Shown here: piece by piece, positions 1 to 12,128 of the stretch | Numbering within the stretch: position 1 is the stretch's first letter | Layout: each line of letters opens with the position of its first letter | Assembly (NCBI GenBank): GCA_025056155.1 | Contig: JANWWL010000004.1 | Location: 62,001-126,000, forward strand | DNA: 64,000 nt | Origin: Sphingomonadaceae bacterium | GTDB taxonomy: Bacteria; Pseudomonadota; Alphaproteobacteria; Sphingomonadales; Sphingomonadaceae | Reading direction: 5' to 3' | The notes under the pieces: model-generated | The model's input: the letters and a program-made list of their open reading frames with translations, nothing else | Told to the model about the DNA's origin: nothing | Databases searched by the model: none | Program-made: the position numbers and the translations under genes

Positions 1-3519
<3,519 letters not shown>

Positions 3520-3854
3520 CTCTCACTCCACCGGCCAGAATCCCGGTAACGGCCGAAGTCTCACCTGCCTTCGCGGGGAGCGCAAGGGGGGTGTGGCGGG
3601 AGGGCGCGGCGCCCCGCAGCCGTGAGGTATCGGGGCGGGGCGCGGCCGTGCCGGGGGAGGGGAAACGCGTCGGGCGGCGCTCCGGCCGCCCCCCCCGGCC
3701 GACCGCCGCCCGGCGGCCCCGGCCTCGTCGGACCCTGTGTTGCGACCCGCTTCCGCGCACCCTGAGGTTGCGCCGACACCGCCCCCGAACGGATTGCCGG
3801 ACGCGACCGACGCTGCGCCCGGCGGTGCTGGCGGTGCGACCGGCCGACGGCCGA
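3520..3854. other. Intergenic region upstream of clpA
   Basis: These 335 bases, between the clpA start and the stop of the PEP-CTERM gene, are extremely GC-rich and contain no reading frame I recognise. In particular there is no clpS-like protein on either strand. The clpA promoter should lie here, but no clear -35/-10 pair was found. Frames that stay open across it have low-complexity Arg/Pro/Gly translations typical of non-coding high-GC DNA. Confidence 0.6.
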
Positions 3855-4580
3855 TCAGGCCGAGACGAGCCGGACCTGCCGGCGGCGCAGGGCGAGCCCC
3901 AGCAGGCCGAAGCCCGCCACCAGCATGGCCCAGGTGGTGGGCTCAGGCACGGGGTTGCCGCCCATGCGCGTGAAGTAGCCCACCGTGTGGTTGTCGCTTT
4001 CGAACCCCGTGCCGGGCCCGGTGTTGGTAAACACCACGCGCGTCAACCGGTCGGCACCCGTCAGGTAGAAGTTCACGAACACGAAGGGTTCGTGACAGGC
4101 CCGGCCGAGCGGCGGGTTGGGGTTGCAGAAATGGGCCGGGGTGACGTTGGCCAGGACGTCGGCCGGCGTGAAGGTGAAGAAGCGGTTCGGGCCGTTCCAG
4201 AACTCGAGCAGGTTCCGGGAGTCGAGCGCGGATAGCCAGAAGCCGAAGTAGTTGACCCCCTCGGGCCGAGAGGTGGTGAGTTCGAGCTCGTACTTCTGGG
4301 TGCCGAAGTTGACCGGATAGCGGCCCACGCCGCCGGCCCCACCCCACAGGTCGGCTGGGATCACCTGCACGTTGCGGTAGGTGCCCGTGATCTGGCTGCC
4401 GCCGAAGTCGGTGGTGAACGTCTGGCCGGGGCCCAAGGCGCGGGTTTCGAACGTCTCGACACCCATGAAATCGAAGGTGGCGGTGGAATGCTGGACGCCC
4501 GGCGCCTCGTAGGTGACGACGACGGCGGCCGAGGCCGGGGCAGCGAGCAGCAGGGCGGACGACACCAGGATTGGGCGCAT
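3855..4580 (-). CDS. PEP-CTERM sorting domain protein (paralogue A)
   Basis: A 241-residue exported protein. It has an N-terminal signal peptide (MRPILVSSALLLAAPASA), a beta-rich body of unknown function and, at residues 212-241, the tripartite PEP-CTERM signal: PEPTTWAML, a hydrophobic segment, then LALRRR. Proteins with this signal are processed at the membrane by an exosortase and often end up in the extracellular matrix; no exosortase gene is in the window. The body is clearly homologous to the gene at 4764-5510 (shared APGVQ, STATFDF, GVETF, SDNHTVGYFTR), so the two arose by duplication. It is the downstream member of the pair, but a strong terminator at 4714-4740 separates them and it probably has its own promoter. 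Binding or enzymatic role is unknown. Confidence 0.85.
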   Translation of the reverse strand: MRPILVSSALLLAAPASAAVVVTYEAPGVQHSTATFDFMGVETFETRALGPGQTFTTDFGGSQITGTYRNVQVIPADLWGGAGGVGRYPVNFGTQKYELELTTSRPEGVNYFGFWLSALDSRNLLEFWNGPNRFFTFTPADVLANVTPAHFCNPNPPLGRACHEPFVFVNFYLTGADRLTRVVFTNTGPGTGFESDNHTVGYFTRMGGNPVPEPTTWAMLVAGFGLLGLALRRRQVRLVSA

Positions 4581-4713
4581 GGCGATCTCTCCACAACAAG
4601 CCTCATGGGACGGGCACCCCCTTAGGTGGAGACGGCCGATGCGGCGCGTTCTCGAAAGGTGAACGGCCGGAAATCGTGGTGAACCGGGGCCTGTGGGGCG
4701 CAGGACAAGGAAA

Positions 4714-4740
4714 GGGCCCCGGCGCCCAGCGCCGGGGCCC
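4714..4740 (-). terminator. Rho-independent terminator after PEP-CTERM gene B
   Basis: A perfect 12-bp stem (GGGCCCCGGCGC / GCGCCGGGGCCC) with a 3-base loop. Read on the minus strand it is followed immediately by TTTCCTTGTCC, a T-rich tail on a background with few T runs. It lies 24 bp beyond the stop codon of the gene at 4764-5510 and upstream of the next PEP-CTERM gene, so the two paralogues are likely separate transcription units. Confidence 0.8.
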
Positions 4741-4763
4741 CGGGCCCCCCGCAGTGGGATGGA

Positions 4764-5510
4764 TCAGGCGATGGCCGTGCGGCGCCGGCGCAGGCCCATG
4801 CCCACCAGGCCGAAGCCCGCGATTAGCATGGCCCAGGTGGCCGGTTCGGGGATGGGCGTGCCCCCGATTCGCGTGAAGTAGCCCACGGTGTGGTTGTCGC
4901 TCTCGTAGCCGCCGACCGCGGGATCCTCGAAGATGCGGATGCGGTCGATCGTCTTGCCTTCGGCGAAGTAGAAGTTCACGAAAGCGTAGGGCTCCCCGCA
5001 GTTCTTGCCAGCGAAGGCGGCGTTCGGATTGCAGAAGTAGGCCCTGTTCCCCCCCACGCGCGCCAGGAGGTCGGCCGGGTTGAACTGGTAGACGAGGTCG
5101 GCTCCCTTGAAGAACTGGACGCGGTTGCCGGCATCCAGGGCCGAGAGCCAGTAGCCGAAGTAGTTCACCCCCTCGGGCCGGGTCGTTGAAAGCAGGATCT
5201 CATAGGGCCCGCCGCCCCATTCGGCCGGGAACGCCACCGCATACTGGCCCGTGCCGTCCGCGCCGCCGTACTGGTCGGCCGCGTTGATCTGCACGTTGAC
5301 GTACTGTCCTGTGATCTCGCTGCCGCCGAAGTCGGTCGTGAAGTTCTGGCCGACGCCCAAGGGCCGCGCGTCGAACGTCTCGACACCATTGAAGTCGAAC
5401 GTGGCCGTCGAGTTCTGGACGCCCGGCGCTTCGATCGTGACGATGACCGTGGCGAGGGCCGGAGCCGTGGCAAGAGCGGCCGCCGTGGCGGCCAGAATCG
5501 GACGAAGCAT
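4764..5510 (-). CDS. PEP-CTERM sorting domain protein (paralogue B)
   Basis: A 248-residue secreted protein with a signal peptide (MLRPILAATAAALATAPALA), a body homologous to its neighbour at 3855-4580, and a C-terminal PEP-CTERM signal at residues 221-248 (PEPATWAMLIAGFGLVG, then RRRR). I chose the ATG at 5510 over one five codons upstream because it aligns with the paralogue's start and sits at good spacing behind GGGGGTGA. A Cys pair (FCNP and KNCGEP), also present in paralogue A as FCNP and RACHEP, may form a disulfide. About 150 bp of comparatively AT-rich DNA (around 5610-5630) lies upstream and may hold the promoter. It presumably depends on an exosortase encoded elsewhere. Molecular function is unknown. 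Confidence 0.85.
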   Translation of the reverse strand: MLRPILAATAAALATAPALATVIVTIEAPGVQNSTATFDFNGVETFDARPLGVGQNFTTDFGGSEITGQYVNVQINAADQYGGADGTGQYAVAFPAEWGGGPYEILLSTTRPEGVNYFGYWLSALDAGNRVQFFKGADLVYQFNPADLLARVGGNRAYFCNPNAAFAGKNCGEPYAFVNFYFAEGKTIDRIRIFEDPAVGGYESDNHTVGYFTRIGGTPIPEPATWAMLIAGFGLVGMGLRRRRTAIA

Positions 5511-5668
5511 GTTGTTCACCCCCAAGTTCGACCAGGCAGGACCATCACCGCCCGGCCCGCGCGCGTTACAGCGTCACCCGTCGGGGGAAGAGCCCAGAAC
5601 TGAGCAGAACCGATGATTAACCATAAGTTCGCTGCCGGTCCGGCGCGGCAGACCGACGCAGAGGCGCG

Positions 5669-6886
5669 CTAGAGCGGGCGGATCTGGCTGAAGGGAATGT
5701 CCTTGTCCGGCCGCAGGTCGCCGGGCAGCCCCAGCACCCGCTCGGCGATGATGTTCCTCAGGATCTCGTCCGTGCCACCGGCAATCCTGAGGCCGGCCGC
5801 CCCCATGTAGGCCTGCTGCAACCGTTCGATCGGCGAACCCTTCTCCACGACCAGGCCGCCGGCCTCGGCGAGCTCGAGCGCAAAGGCCGACATCTCCTGC
5901 ATGGTGCGGGCCACCACCACCTTCGAGATCGACTGTTCGGGGCCCGGGATCGCCCCCTTCGACAGGGCCGAGAGCGCGCGCATCTGGGTGAGCTTGATGC
6001 CTTCGTCGGCGATGTAGGTGTCGGCGATCCGCAGCCGCACGTCGGCCCGCTCAAGGGCCGGTGTGCCGTCGGCTTCGATCCCGCGGGCAAGCTCCATGAG
6101 CGCGCGCCAGCCGGGCGCATGGCGAGGCTTGCCGCCGACCGCCAGACGCTCGTGCATCAGGGTGGTGAGCGCCACCTTCCAGCCGTCGCCGACGGCGCCC
6201 AACCGATGGGAATCGGGCACGCGCACGTCGGTGAAGAACACCTCGTTGAAATCCGAGGATCCCGACATCTGCCGGATGGGGCGCGCCTCCACCCCCGGGG
6301 CCTTCATGTCGACGATGAACATGGTGAGGCCCTTGTGCTTGGGTGCGTCGAAGTCGGTGCGGGTGATGATGATGCCGAAGTCCGAGCGGTGGGCGAAGCT
6401 CGTCCACACCTTCTGGCCCGTGATCACCCAGTCGTCGCCGTCGCGCACCGCTCGAGTGCGGATCGAGGCGAGGTCGGACCCCGCCACGGGCTCGGAGAAG
6501 AGCTGGCACCACACCTCTACGCCTTCGAGGGCCTTGGGGACGTAGCGGCGGATGATCTCGGGTGTGCCGTGGGTGAAGACGGTGGGGATGCACATGCCAA
6601 GGCCGATGGCGTAGAGCCCGGTCGGCACGTAGGTGCGGCTTTCCTCTTGATTGAAGATGATCTGGTGCATCGGGCTCAAGCCCTGGCCGCCCACGTCCTT
6701 GGGCCAGGTGAGCCCGGCGTAGCCCGCGTCGTATTTCTTCTTCTGCCAGGCCTTCGAGCGGGCCACGAACTCGTCGAGGCCCCAGGGCTCGGCCGGCGGC
6801 TCGAGATATTCCTGGGCGTTGGCCTCGATCCAGGCGCGCACCTTGGCGCGGAACTCGGCTTCGGCGGGGGTGTCGTTGAAGTCCAT
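5669..6886 (-). CDS. Acyl-CoA dehydrogenase family protein (subunit 1 of a tandem pair)
   Basis: A 405-residue flavoprotein of the acyl-CoA dehydrogenase superfamily, expected to introduce a trans double bond into an acyl-CoA and pass electrons to ETF. Recognisable segments are QLFSEPVAGSDLAS in the middle beta domain, TGQKVWTSFAH, and near the C-terminus IAGGTDEILRNIIAERVLG. In that last motif a Gly stands where medium-chain enzymes carry the catalytic Glu; this is common in members that work as heteromers. The ATG follows AGGAGG with ideal spacing. It lies 72 bp downstream of a second, shorter acyl-CoA dehydrogenase gene. Adjacent pairs like this often encode alpha2beta2 enzymes acting on bulky, for example steroid- or terpenoid-derived, CoA esters. 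The substrate cannot be read from sequence. Confidence 0.88.
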   Translation of the reverse strand: MDFNDTPAEAEFRAKVRAWIEANAQEYLEPPAEPWGLDEFVARSKAWQKKKYDAGYAGLTWPKDVGGQGLSPMHQIIFNQEESRTYVPTGLYAIGLGMCIPTVFTHGTPEIIRRYVPKALEGVEVWCQLFSEPVAGSDLASIRTRAVRDGDDWVITGQKVWTSFAHRSDFGIIITRTDFDAPKHKGLTMFIVDMKAPGVEARPIRQMSGSSDFNEVFFTDVRVPDSHRLGAVGDGWKVALTTLMHERLAVGGKPRHAPGWRALMELARGIEADGTPALERADVRLRIADTYIADEGIKLTQMRALSALSKGAIPGPEQSISKVVVARTMQEMSAFALELAEAGGLVVEKGSPIERLQQAYMGAAGLRIAGGTDEILRNIIAERVLGLPGDLRPDKDIPFSQIRPL

Positions 6887-6958
6887 GGAAACGCCTCCTA
6901 ATCGGCTTGTGCCCCACGCGCCGCCGGGCGGGCAAAGGCCCGCTGCGTCGCAGGGGGC

Positions 6959-8053
6959 CTAGGCGGCCGCCCGGTTCCTGAGTTCCAGCGCGCGCACCAG
7001 CCGGTCGGCCCAATGGTTCCGGCTGCCGAGGGCGGCCGCGATCTGGCGGGCGCGCCGGTAGTACAGGTGGCAGTCGTGCTCCCAGGTAAAGCCGATGCCG
7101 CCATGCAGCTGCACGGATTCCTCGGCGGCGAAGCGCAGGGCATCGAGGCTCGCCACCCGGGCGGCCGCGGCGGCCTGCGGCAGTTCCGGAGCGTTCGAGC
7201 CCCAGGCCCAGCAGCCGTGGAGGGCGTGCGCCCGGGCGAGCTCGGCCTTGATGTACATGTCGGCCAGCCGGTGCTTCACGGCCTGGTAGCGGCCGATCCG
7301 AAGGCCGAAGGCCTGGCGTTCCTTGGCGTAGGCCAGCGTCATCTCCATGGCGGCCGCGGCAGTGCCCAGCGCCTCCCACGCGTGCAGGACGGCCAGCCGT
7401 TCGACGAGCGTGGTCCAGTGCGAAGGCGTGCCGAGGGCCTCGGCCGGCGTGCCGTCGAACGCGATCTCGGCCGAGCGGCGGACAAGGTCGAGCGTGTCCA
7501 CGGGCGTCACGCTCGCCTGCGCGAGCTCGGCGATCGCCATGGCCGGTCCGTCGGGCGTGGCCACCGTTACGACGGCGAGAGCGGCCGACCGTCCGTCGGG
7601 CACCGGGGCCTTGCGCCCGAACAACCGCCCGTCGCGAAGCACGGTGGCGGGGTTTGCGGACGGCGTGTTCGAACCCTCGGCCCAGGCAAGACAGCCCACG
7701 ACGTCGCCGGAGGCCAGCCGAGGCAGGAAACGCGCCTGTTGCTCGTCGCTGCCCGCCAGAAGGAGCGCCTCGATGGCGGCCATCGTGGAAAGGAGCGGCA
7801 CGGGGGCCAGGCTACGGCCCAGCTCTTCGGCCAGCACGCAGGCCTCGTCGGTGCCGAGCCCCAGGCCACCGTAGCGCTCGGGCACGCGGGCGGCGGGCCA
7901 GCCTTGGGCCACGACCTTGGCCCACAGGTCGGCGTCGTACGGGGCTTCCGCCTCCATCGCCCGCCGGGCGACGGCCGGCCCGGCCTCGGCCGACAGGAAC
8001 CGGCGGGCTGCGTCCCGCAGCGTCTTGGCATCGTCCGACAGGTCGAAGTTCAT
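6959..8053 (-). CDS. Acyl-CoA dehydrogenase family protein (subunit 2 of a tandem pair)
   Basis: A 364-residue member of the acyl-CoA dehydrogenase superfamily, shorter than the usual 380-400. It has the N-terminal helical domain (GLGTDEACVLAEELGRSL), a reduced middle domain, and the C-terminal ESVQLHGGIGFTWEHDCHLYYRR. That last motif is characteristic of the partner type found next to a canonical dehydrogenase gene. The ATG at 8053 is preferred over one six codons upstream because GGAGG lies at the right distance. It is transcribed with the gene at 5669-6886 and probably with the oxidoreductase and small membrane protein upstream. Likely forms a heteromer with its neighbour; the substrate is unknown. 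Confidence 0.85.
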   Translation of the reverse strand: MNFDLSDDAKTLRDAARRFLSAEAGPAVARRAMEAEAPYDADLWAKVVAQGWPAARVPERYGGLGLGTDEACVLAEELGRSLAPVPLLSTMAAIEALLLAGSDEQQARFLPRLASGDVVGCLAWAEGSNTPSANPATVLRDGRLFGRKAPVPDGRSAALAVVTVATPDGPAMAIAELAQASVTPVDTLDLVRRSAEIAFDGTPAEALGTPSHWTTLVERLAVLHAWEALGTAAAAMEMTLAYAKERQAFGLRIGRYQAVKHRLADMYIKAELARAHALHGCWAWGSNAPELPQAAAAARVASLDALRFAAEESVQLHGGIGFTWEHDCHLYYRRARQIAAALGSRNHWADRLVRALELRNRAAA

Positions 8054-8161
8054 GGAAGGCGCCTCCGCCAAAGGCCGCTAGGCCGAGCCGACAGGGGCCT
8101 GCACTCCCCTTTCGGCGAGGATGGGCGCGGGGGGCCCCACGGGCGGCGGGCATGGCCGGCG

Positions 8162-8449
8162 CTAGGGCGTCGGTCCGCCGTCGCCGTCGCCCCAGCGGCC
8201 CGAGGCACCGGCGCCCCCAAAACCGCCGCCGGCACCCCTGAAGCCGCCGCCGGGCGGGTCACCGCCACCGCCGCCACGCGGACGATGCGGGCGCCGGCGG
8301 GCGAGCGCCGCGCCCAGGAACCCCACGGCGATCCCCAGCACGAGAAGCGGCAGCCCGGCCGGCAGGAGCATGGCCCCCACGAGGATCGCCACGAGACCCG
8401 TTGCCAGCAGAAGAGCGGCCAGCCCCGTGATCGACGCCCGCCGGGCCAT
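8162..8449 (-). CDS. Small two-helix membrane protein with glycine-rich tail
   Basis: A 95-residue protein I do not recognise. Residues about 8-45 form two closely spaced hydrophobic segments separated by a short turn (LPAGLP); an Arg-rich stretch (ARRRPHRPR) follows, then a roughly 35-residue Gly/Pro-rich tail containing GGGGGDPPGGG. The start ATG is only 5 bp past the stop of the large indolepyruvate oxidoreductase gene, so the two are very likely co-transcribed. The real status of the gene is supported by its tight placement and by hydrophobic segments that would not be expected by chance. Function unknown. Confidence 0.55.
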   Translation of the reverse strand: MARRASITGLAALLLATGLVAILVGAMLLPAGLPLLVLGIAVGFLGAALARRRPHRPRGGGGGDPPGGGFRGAGGGFGGAGASGRWGDGDGGPTP

Positions 8450-8454
8450 CGGCG

Positions 8455-11400
8455 TCAGGCGGCCTTGCGAAGGGGCTCGGATGCGTCCCAGCGCGCCCAG
8501 AGCTCGACCCGGCGGGCGGCGGCGCGGGCTTCGGCCTCGGCCTTGACGGGTCCGAACCCGCGCACGTCGAGGGGCAGGGCCGCGATCGCCACGGCGAGCG
8601 GCAGGCGCCCGGAGGTGAGGCCCTGCAGCAACCGGTCTACCTCGGCTTCATAGGCGGCGAACGCCGCGCGTTCGGCCCGGCGTTCGGCCGTGTGGCCGAA
8701 GGGGTCGAACGCGGTGCCCCGCAGCGGGCGCAGGGCCCGCAGGAGCCGGAAGGTCGGCAGGGCGAGCCAGCCCGGGATGGCGAACTTGCGCGGCCGCCCG
8801 GTGGCGGGGTCGATGCGGGCGAGGAGCGGCGGGGAGAGATGGAACACGAGCCCCCGCCACGTGCGGAACTGCTGGCCGAGCAAGGGCTCGAGGTGCGCGA
8901 GGTGAAGGCGCGCCACCTCGTATTCGTCCTTGACGCAGGCGAGCTTGTGGCCGGCGCGCAGCACGGCCTCGGTCAGCGCAGTCGAACCCGGGGCAATCCG
9001 CTCTTCGGCGGCGCGCACTCGGGCCACCAGCGCTTCGTAGCGGCGCGCCAGGGCCACACTGCCCCAGTCTTGGATCGACCGCACGCGCAGGGCCAGCGCG
9101 TCATCGAGCGTCCGGGGCCGTTCGGGCGGGGCCAGCAGCGCCTCGACGCGGGCCGGGTCGTGGGCCAAGAGGCGGCCGAGGGCCAGAGCGCGGCGGTTGA
9201 ACTCCACGGCTACGTCGTTGAGCTCGATGGCGCGGTCAAGGGCGGCTAGCGGCAAGGGGATGAGCCCCTTCTGCAGTGCGAAGCCCAGAAGGATCATGTT
9301 GGCCCCGATGGCATCGCCCAGCAGTCGGGTGGCGAGCCGCTCGGCCGCCACGAAGTGCTGGGTGCGGGTGGACCGTTCGAGCTGACGACGCACGAGCGCC
9401 CCGCGGAAGTCGGCGTCGCGGTGGCGCACGAAGTCGGCCGTGGGCGCGATGTCGGCGTTGGCCACCGCGGTCGTACGCTCCGTCGAGACCATGTCGAGGG
9501 CCGGGCGGTCGACGGCGACGATCGAATCGCACGCGAGCAGGAGGTCGGCCCCCCCGGTGATGATGCGGGGTGAAAGCAGGTCGTCGTTGCGGCGGGCGAT
9601 GCGCACCGTGCTCCACACGGCCCCACCCTTCTGCGCGAGGCCCGCCATGTCGGCCGTCGTGGAGGCAAGCCCGGCCACGTGCGCGGCCATGCCCAGCAGC
9701 GCCGCGACGGTCAGCACGCCCGTGCCCCCGATGCCGGTGATGAGGATCGAATGGTCGTGGCCGAGGGGGGGTGGTTCGGGCTCGGGAAGGTCGGCGAGCG
9801 GCAGGGCGTACGCCTCGGGCCGGCGAAGTTCCGCCCCCCGGACGGTCACGAAGCTCGGACAGAAGCCTTTGAGACAGCTATAGTCCTTGTTGCAGCTCGA
9901 CTGATTGATCCGCCGCTTGCGGCCAAAGTCGGTTGCCAGAGGCTCGATCGAGATACAGTTCGACTGGACCGAACAATCGCCACAGCCTTCGCACACCTCG
10001 GGGTTGATGACGACCCGTCGGTCGGGCTCGGGCATCAACCCGCGCTTGCGCCGCCGGCGCTTCTCGGCGGCACAGGTCTGATCGTAGATGATAACGGTGA
10101 CCCCGGGCGTGTCCCGCAGTTCGCGCGAGACGGGGTCGAGCTGGTCGCGCGGCAGCACGCGGACATCCGGCGGGATCTCCCCCGGCCGGTAGCGCTCTGG
10201 ATCCTCGGCCAGCACGACGACCTTGGCCGCCCCTTCGGCCAGCATCTGCCGGGCGATCATCCCGACCGAAAGCCCACCCTCCACGGGCTGGCCGCCCGTC
10301 ATCGCCACCGCGTCGTTGTAGAGGATCTTGTAGGTGATAGGGACCCCGGCCGCGATCGCCTGGCGGATGGCCAGGATCCCGGAGTGGGCGTAGGTGCCGT
10401 CACCCAGGTTCGCGAACACGTGGGGTTCGTCGACGAAGGGGGCCTCGCCCACCCAGGTGACGCCTTCGCCCCCCATCTGGGTGAAGGTCTGGGCGCGGTC
10501 CATCCAGAGCGCCATGATGTGGCAGCCGATGCCGGCCAGCGCGCGGCTGCCTTCGGGCACGCGCGTGGAGCTGTTGTGCGGGCAGCCCGAGCAGAACCAG
10601 GGGGTGCGCCGGACGGGGGGCGTGAATCCGGCCAGGGCGGCCTCGCGGCGTTCGAAATAGGCGAGCGCTTCGCGCACGCGGTCGGTGGAGTGGAAGCGGG
10701 CGATGCGGGCAGCGATCACCCGGGCGATCTGGCCGGGCGTGAGCTCGTTGTCCGGCGAGAGCAACCAGTTCCCCTGCTCGTCGTGCTTGCCCACCACCAC
10801 GGGCCGCACGTCCTCGCGCCAGTTGTAGAGCTGCCATTTCATCTGGTGCTCGATGAACTCGCGCTTCTCCTCCACCACCAGGATTTCCTCGAGTCCCGTG
10901 GCGAAGGCGCGCACGCCCTCGGGCTCGAGCGGCCAGGGCATGCCCACCTTGTAGACCCGCAGTCCGATGTCGGCCGCCACGCGCGCATCGAGGCCCATGC
11001 GGAACAGGGCCTCCATCGTGTCGGTGTAGGCCTTGCCCGTGGTGATGATGCCGAACCGGGCCCGCGGGGAATCCCACACCAGGCGGTCGATGCGGTTGGC
11101 CCGTGCGAAGGCCTGGGCGGCGAACCCCTTGAACCGCTGCAGCCGAGTGTCCTCCTCGCGCCAGATGTCGTTGGGGCGGATGTGCACGCCGCCTTCGGGG
11201 AACTCGAAGTCGGGGAAGACGATCTCGCGCCGTTCGGCGGCCGTGTCGACGGTGGCCGACGTCTCGACCGTATCCGCCGTGGCCTTGAAGCCCACCCAGG
11301 TGCCGGCGAACCGGCTCATGGCGAGCCCCAGAAGGCCCAGCTCCACGATCTCGTGCACGCTGGCGGGGCTCAGGAACGGCACAAAGGCCGCCATGAAATT

Positions 11401-11892
11401 GTGGTCCGACTGGTGGGGCAGGGTGGACGACTTGGCCCCATGGTCGTCGCCCACGATGGCCAGCACCCCGCCGTGGCGGGACGTGCCGGCAGCGTTGGCG
11501 TGCTTCAGCACGTCCATCGCTCGGTCGAGCCCGGGGCCCTTGCCATACCACAGGCCGAACACGCCGTCGAAGCGGCGGCGCGGGTTCATGCCCGCCATCT
11601 GGGCGCCCCACACGGCGGTGGCCGCCAACTCCTCGTTGAGGCCGGGCACGAAGCGGATGTCGTGCGCTTCCAGGTGCCGACGGGCCCGCCACAGTTCCTG
11701 GTCGAGCCCGCCGAGCGGCGAGCCGCGGTAGCCCGAGATGAAGCCTGCGGTGCGGAGACCCGCCGCCCGGTCGCGCGCCTTCTGCACCAGCGCCAGGCGC
11801 ACGAGAGCCTGCGTGCCCGACAGGAAGATCCGGTCGGCCCCAAGGTCGTAGCGGTCCTCGAGCGAGACCGAGCGCAGCGCGGGGGCGTTCAT
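8455..11892 (-). CDS. Indolepyruvate ferredoxin oxidoreductase, fused alpha-gamma form
   Basis: A 1145-residue thiamine-diphosphate iron-sulfur enzyme that oxidatively decarboxylates aryl 2-oxo acids (indolepyruvate, phenylpyruvate) to aryl-acetyl-CoA and CO2, reducing ferredoxin. The N-terminal part carries the pyruvate-ferredoxin oxidoreductase-like domains. A ThDP-binding GDGTYAHSG motif lies near residue 494. Cysteine clusters near residues 630-680 (VCEGCGDC and SCNKDYSCLKGFCPSF) should hold Fe-S centres. From about residue 712 (ILITGIGGTGVLT) comes the gamma-type domain that is a separate protein (IorB) in archaea. This fusion is the common proteobacterial arrangement. The ATG at 11892 was chosen because GGAG lies 6 bases upstream; an in-frame ATG 45 bp earlier lacks a site. 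It heads a possible operon with the small membrane protein and two acyl-CoA dehydrogenases. Confidence 0.92.
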   Translation of the reverse strand: MNAPALRSVSLEDRYDLGADRIFLSGTQALVRLALVQKARDRAAGLRTAGFISGYRGSPLGGLDQELWRARRHLEAHDIRFVPGLNEELAATAVWGAQMAGMNPRRRFDGVFGLWYGKGPGLDRAMDVLKHANAAGTSRHGGVLAIVGDDHGAKSSTLPHQSDHNFMAAFVPFLSPASVHEIVELGLLGLAMSRFAGTWVGFKATADTVETSATVDTAAERREIVFPDFEFPEGGVHIRPNDIWREEDTRLQRFKGFAAQAFARANRIDRLVWDSPRARFGIITTGKAYTDTMEALFRMGLDARVAADIGLRVYKVGMPWPLEPEGVRAFATGLEEILVVEEKREFIEHQMKWQLYNWREDVRPVVVGKHDEQGNWLLSPDNELTPGQIARVIAARIARFHSTDRVREALAYFERREAALAGFTPPVRRTPWFCSGCPHNSSTRVPEGSRALAGIGCHIMALWMDRAQTFTQMGGEGVTWVGEAPFVDEPHVFANLGDGTYAHSGILAIRQAIAAGVPITYKILYNDAVAMTGGQPVEGGLSVGMIARQMLAEGAAKVVVLAEDPERYRPGEIPPDVRVLPRDQLDPVSRELRDTPGVTVIIYDQTCAAEKRRRRKRGLMPEPDRRVVINPEVCEGCGDCSVQSNCISIEPLATDFGRKRRINQSSCNKDYSCLKGFCPSFVTVRGAELRRPEAYALPLADLPEPEPPPLGHDHSILITGIGGTGVLTVAALLGMAAHVAGLASTTADMAGLAQKGGAVWSTVRIARRNDDLLSPRIITGGADLLLACDSIVAVDRPALDMVSTERTTAVANADIAPTADFVRHRDADFRGALVRRQLERSTRTQHFVAAERLATRLLGDAIGANMILLGFALQKGLIPLPLAALDRAIELNDVAVEFNRRALALGRLLAHDPARVEALLAPPERPRTLDDALALRVRSIQDWGSVALARRYEALVARVRAAEERIAPGSTALTEAVLRAGHKLACVKDEYEVARLHLAHLEPLLGQQFRTWRGLVFHLSPPLLARIDPATGRPRKFAIPGWLALPTFRLLRALRPLRGTAFDPFGHTAERRAERAAFAAYEAEVDRLLQGLTSGRLPLAVAIAALPLDVRGFGPVKAEAEARAAARRVELWARWDASEPLRKAA

Positions 11893-12002
11893 GGCGGGCT
11901 CCGGCAATGGGTCAACCTTACTGTCCTTTTGCGCCATCGGCAAGACCGCTTGTGCCGGCCCTTCGCGCTGCGCTAGGCGAGCGGGCCGGCCGGCGCAGGC
12001 CT

Positions 12003-12088
12003 GCGGGTGTGGCGGAACAGGTAGACGCGCCGGATTTAGGTTCCGGTGTCCTCGGGACATGGGGGTTCGAGCCCCTCCACCCGCACCA
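12003..12088 (+). tRNA. tRNA-Leu (anticodon TAG)
   Basis: A full cloverleaf with long variable arm. The acceptor stem GCGGGTG pairs perfectly with CACCCGC. The anticodon stem CCGGA/TCCGG encloses the loop TTTAGGT with anticodon TAG. The variable arm is a GTCC/GGAC hairpin, and the T arm carries GTTCGAGCC. The terminal CCA is encoded (12086-12088). It lies 40 bp upstream of tig on the same strand. Confidence 0.95.
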
Positions 12089-12128
12089 CGGCTGGTCCGC
12101 ACAGGCCGTTCCGGGCCAGGGAGAGCGA

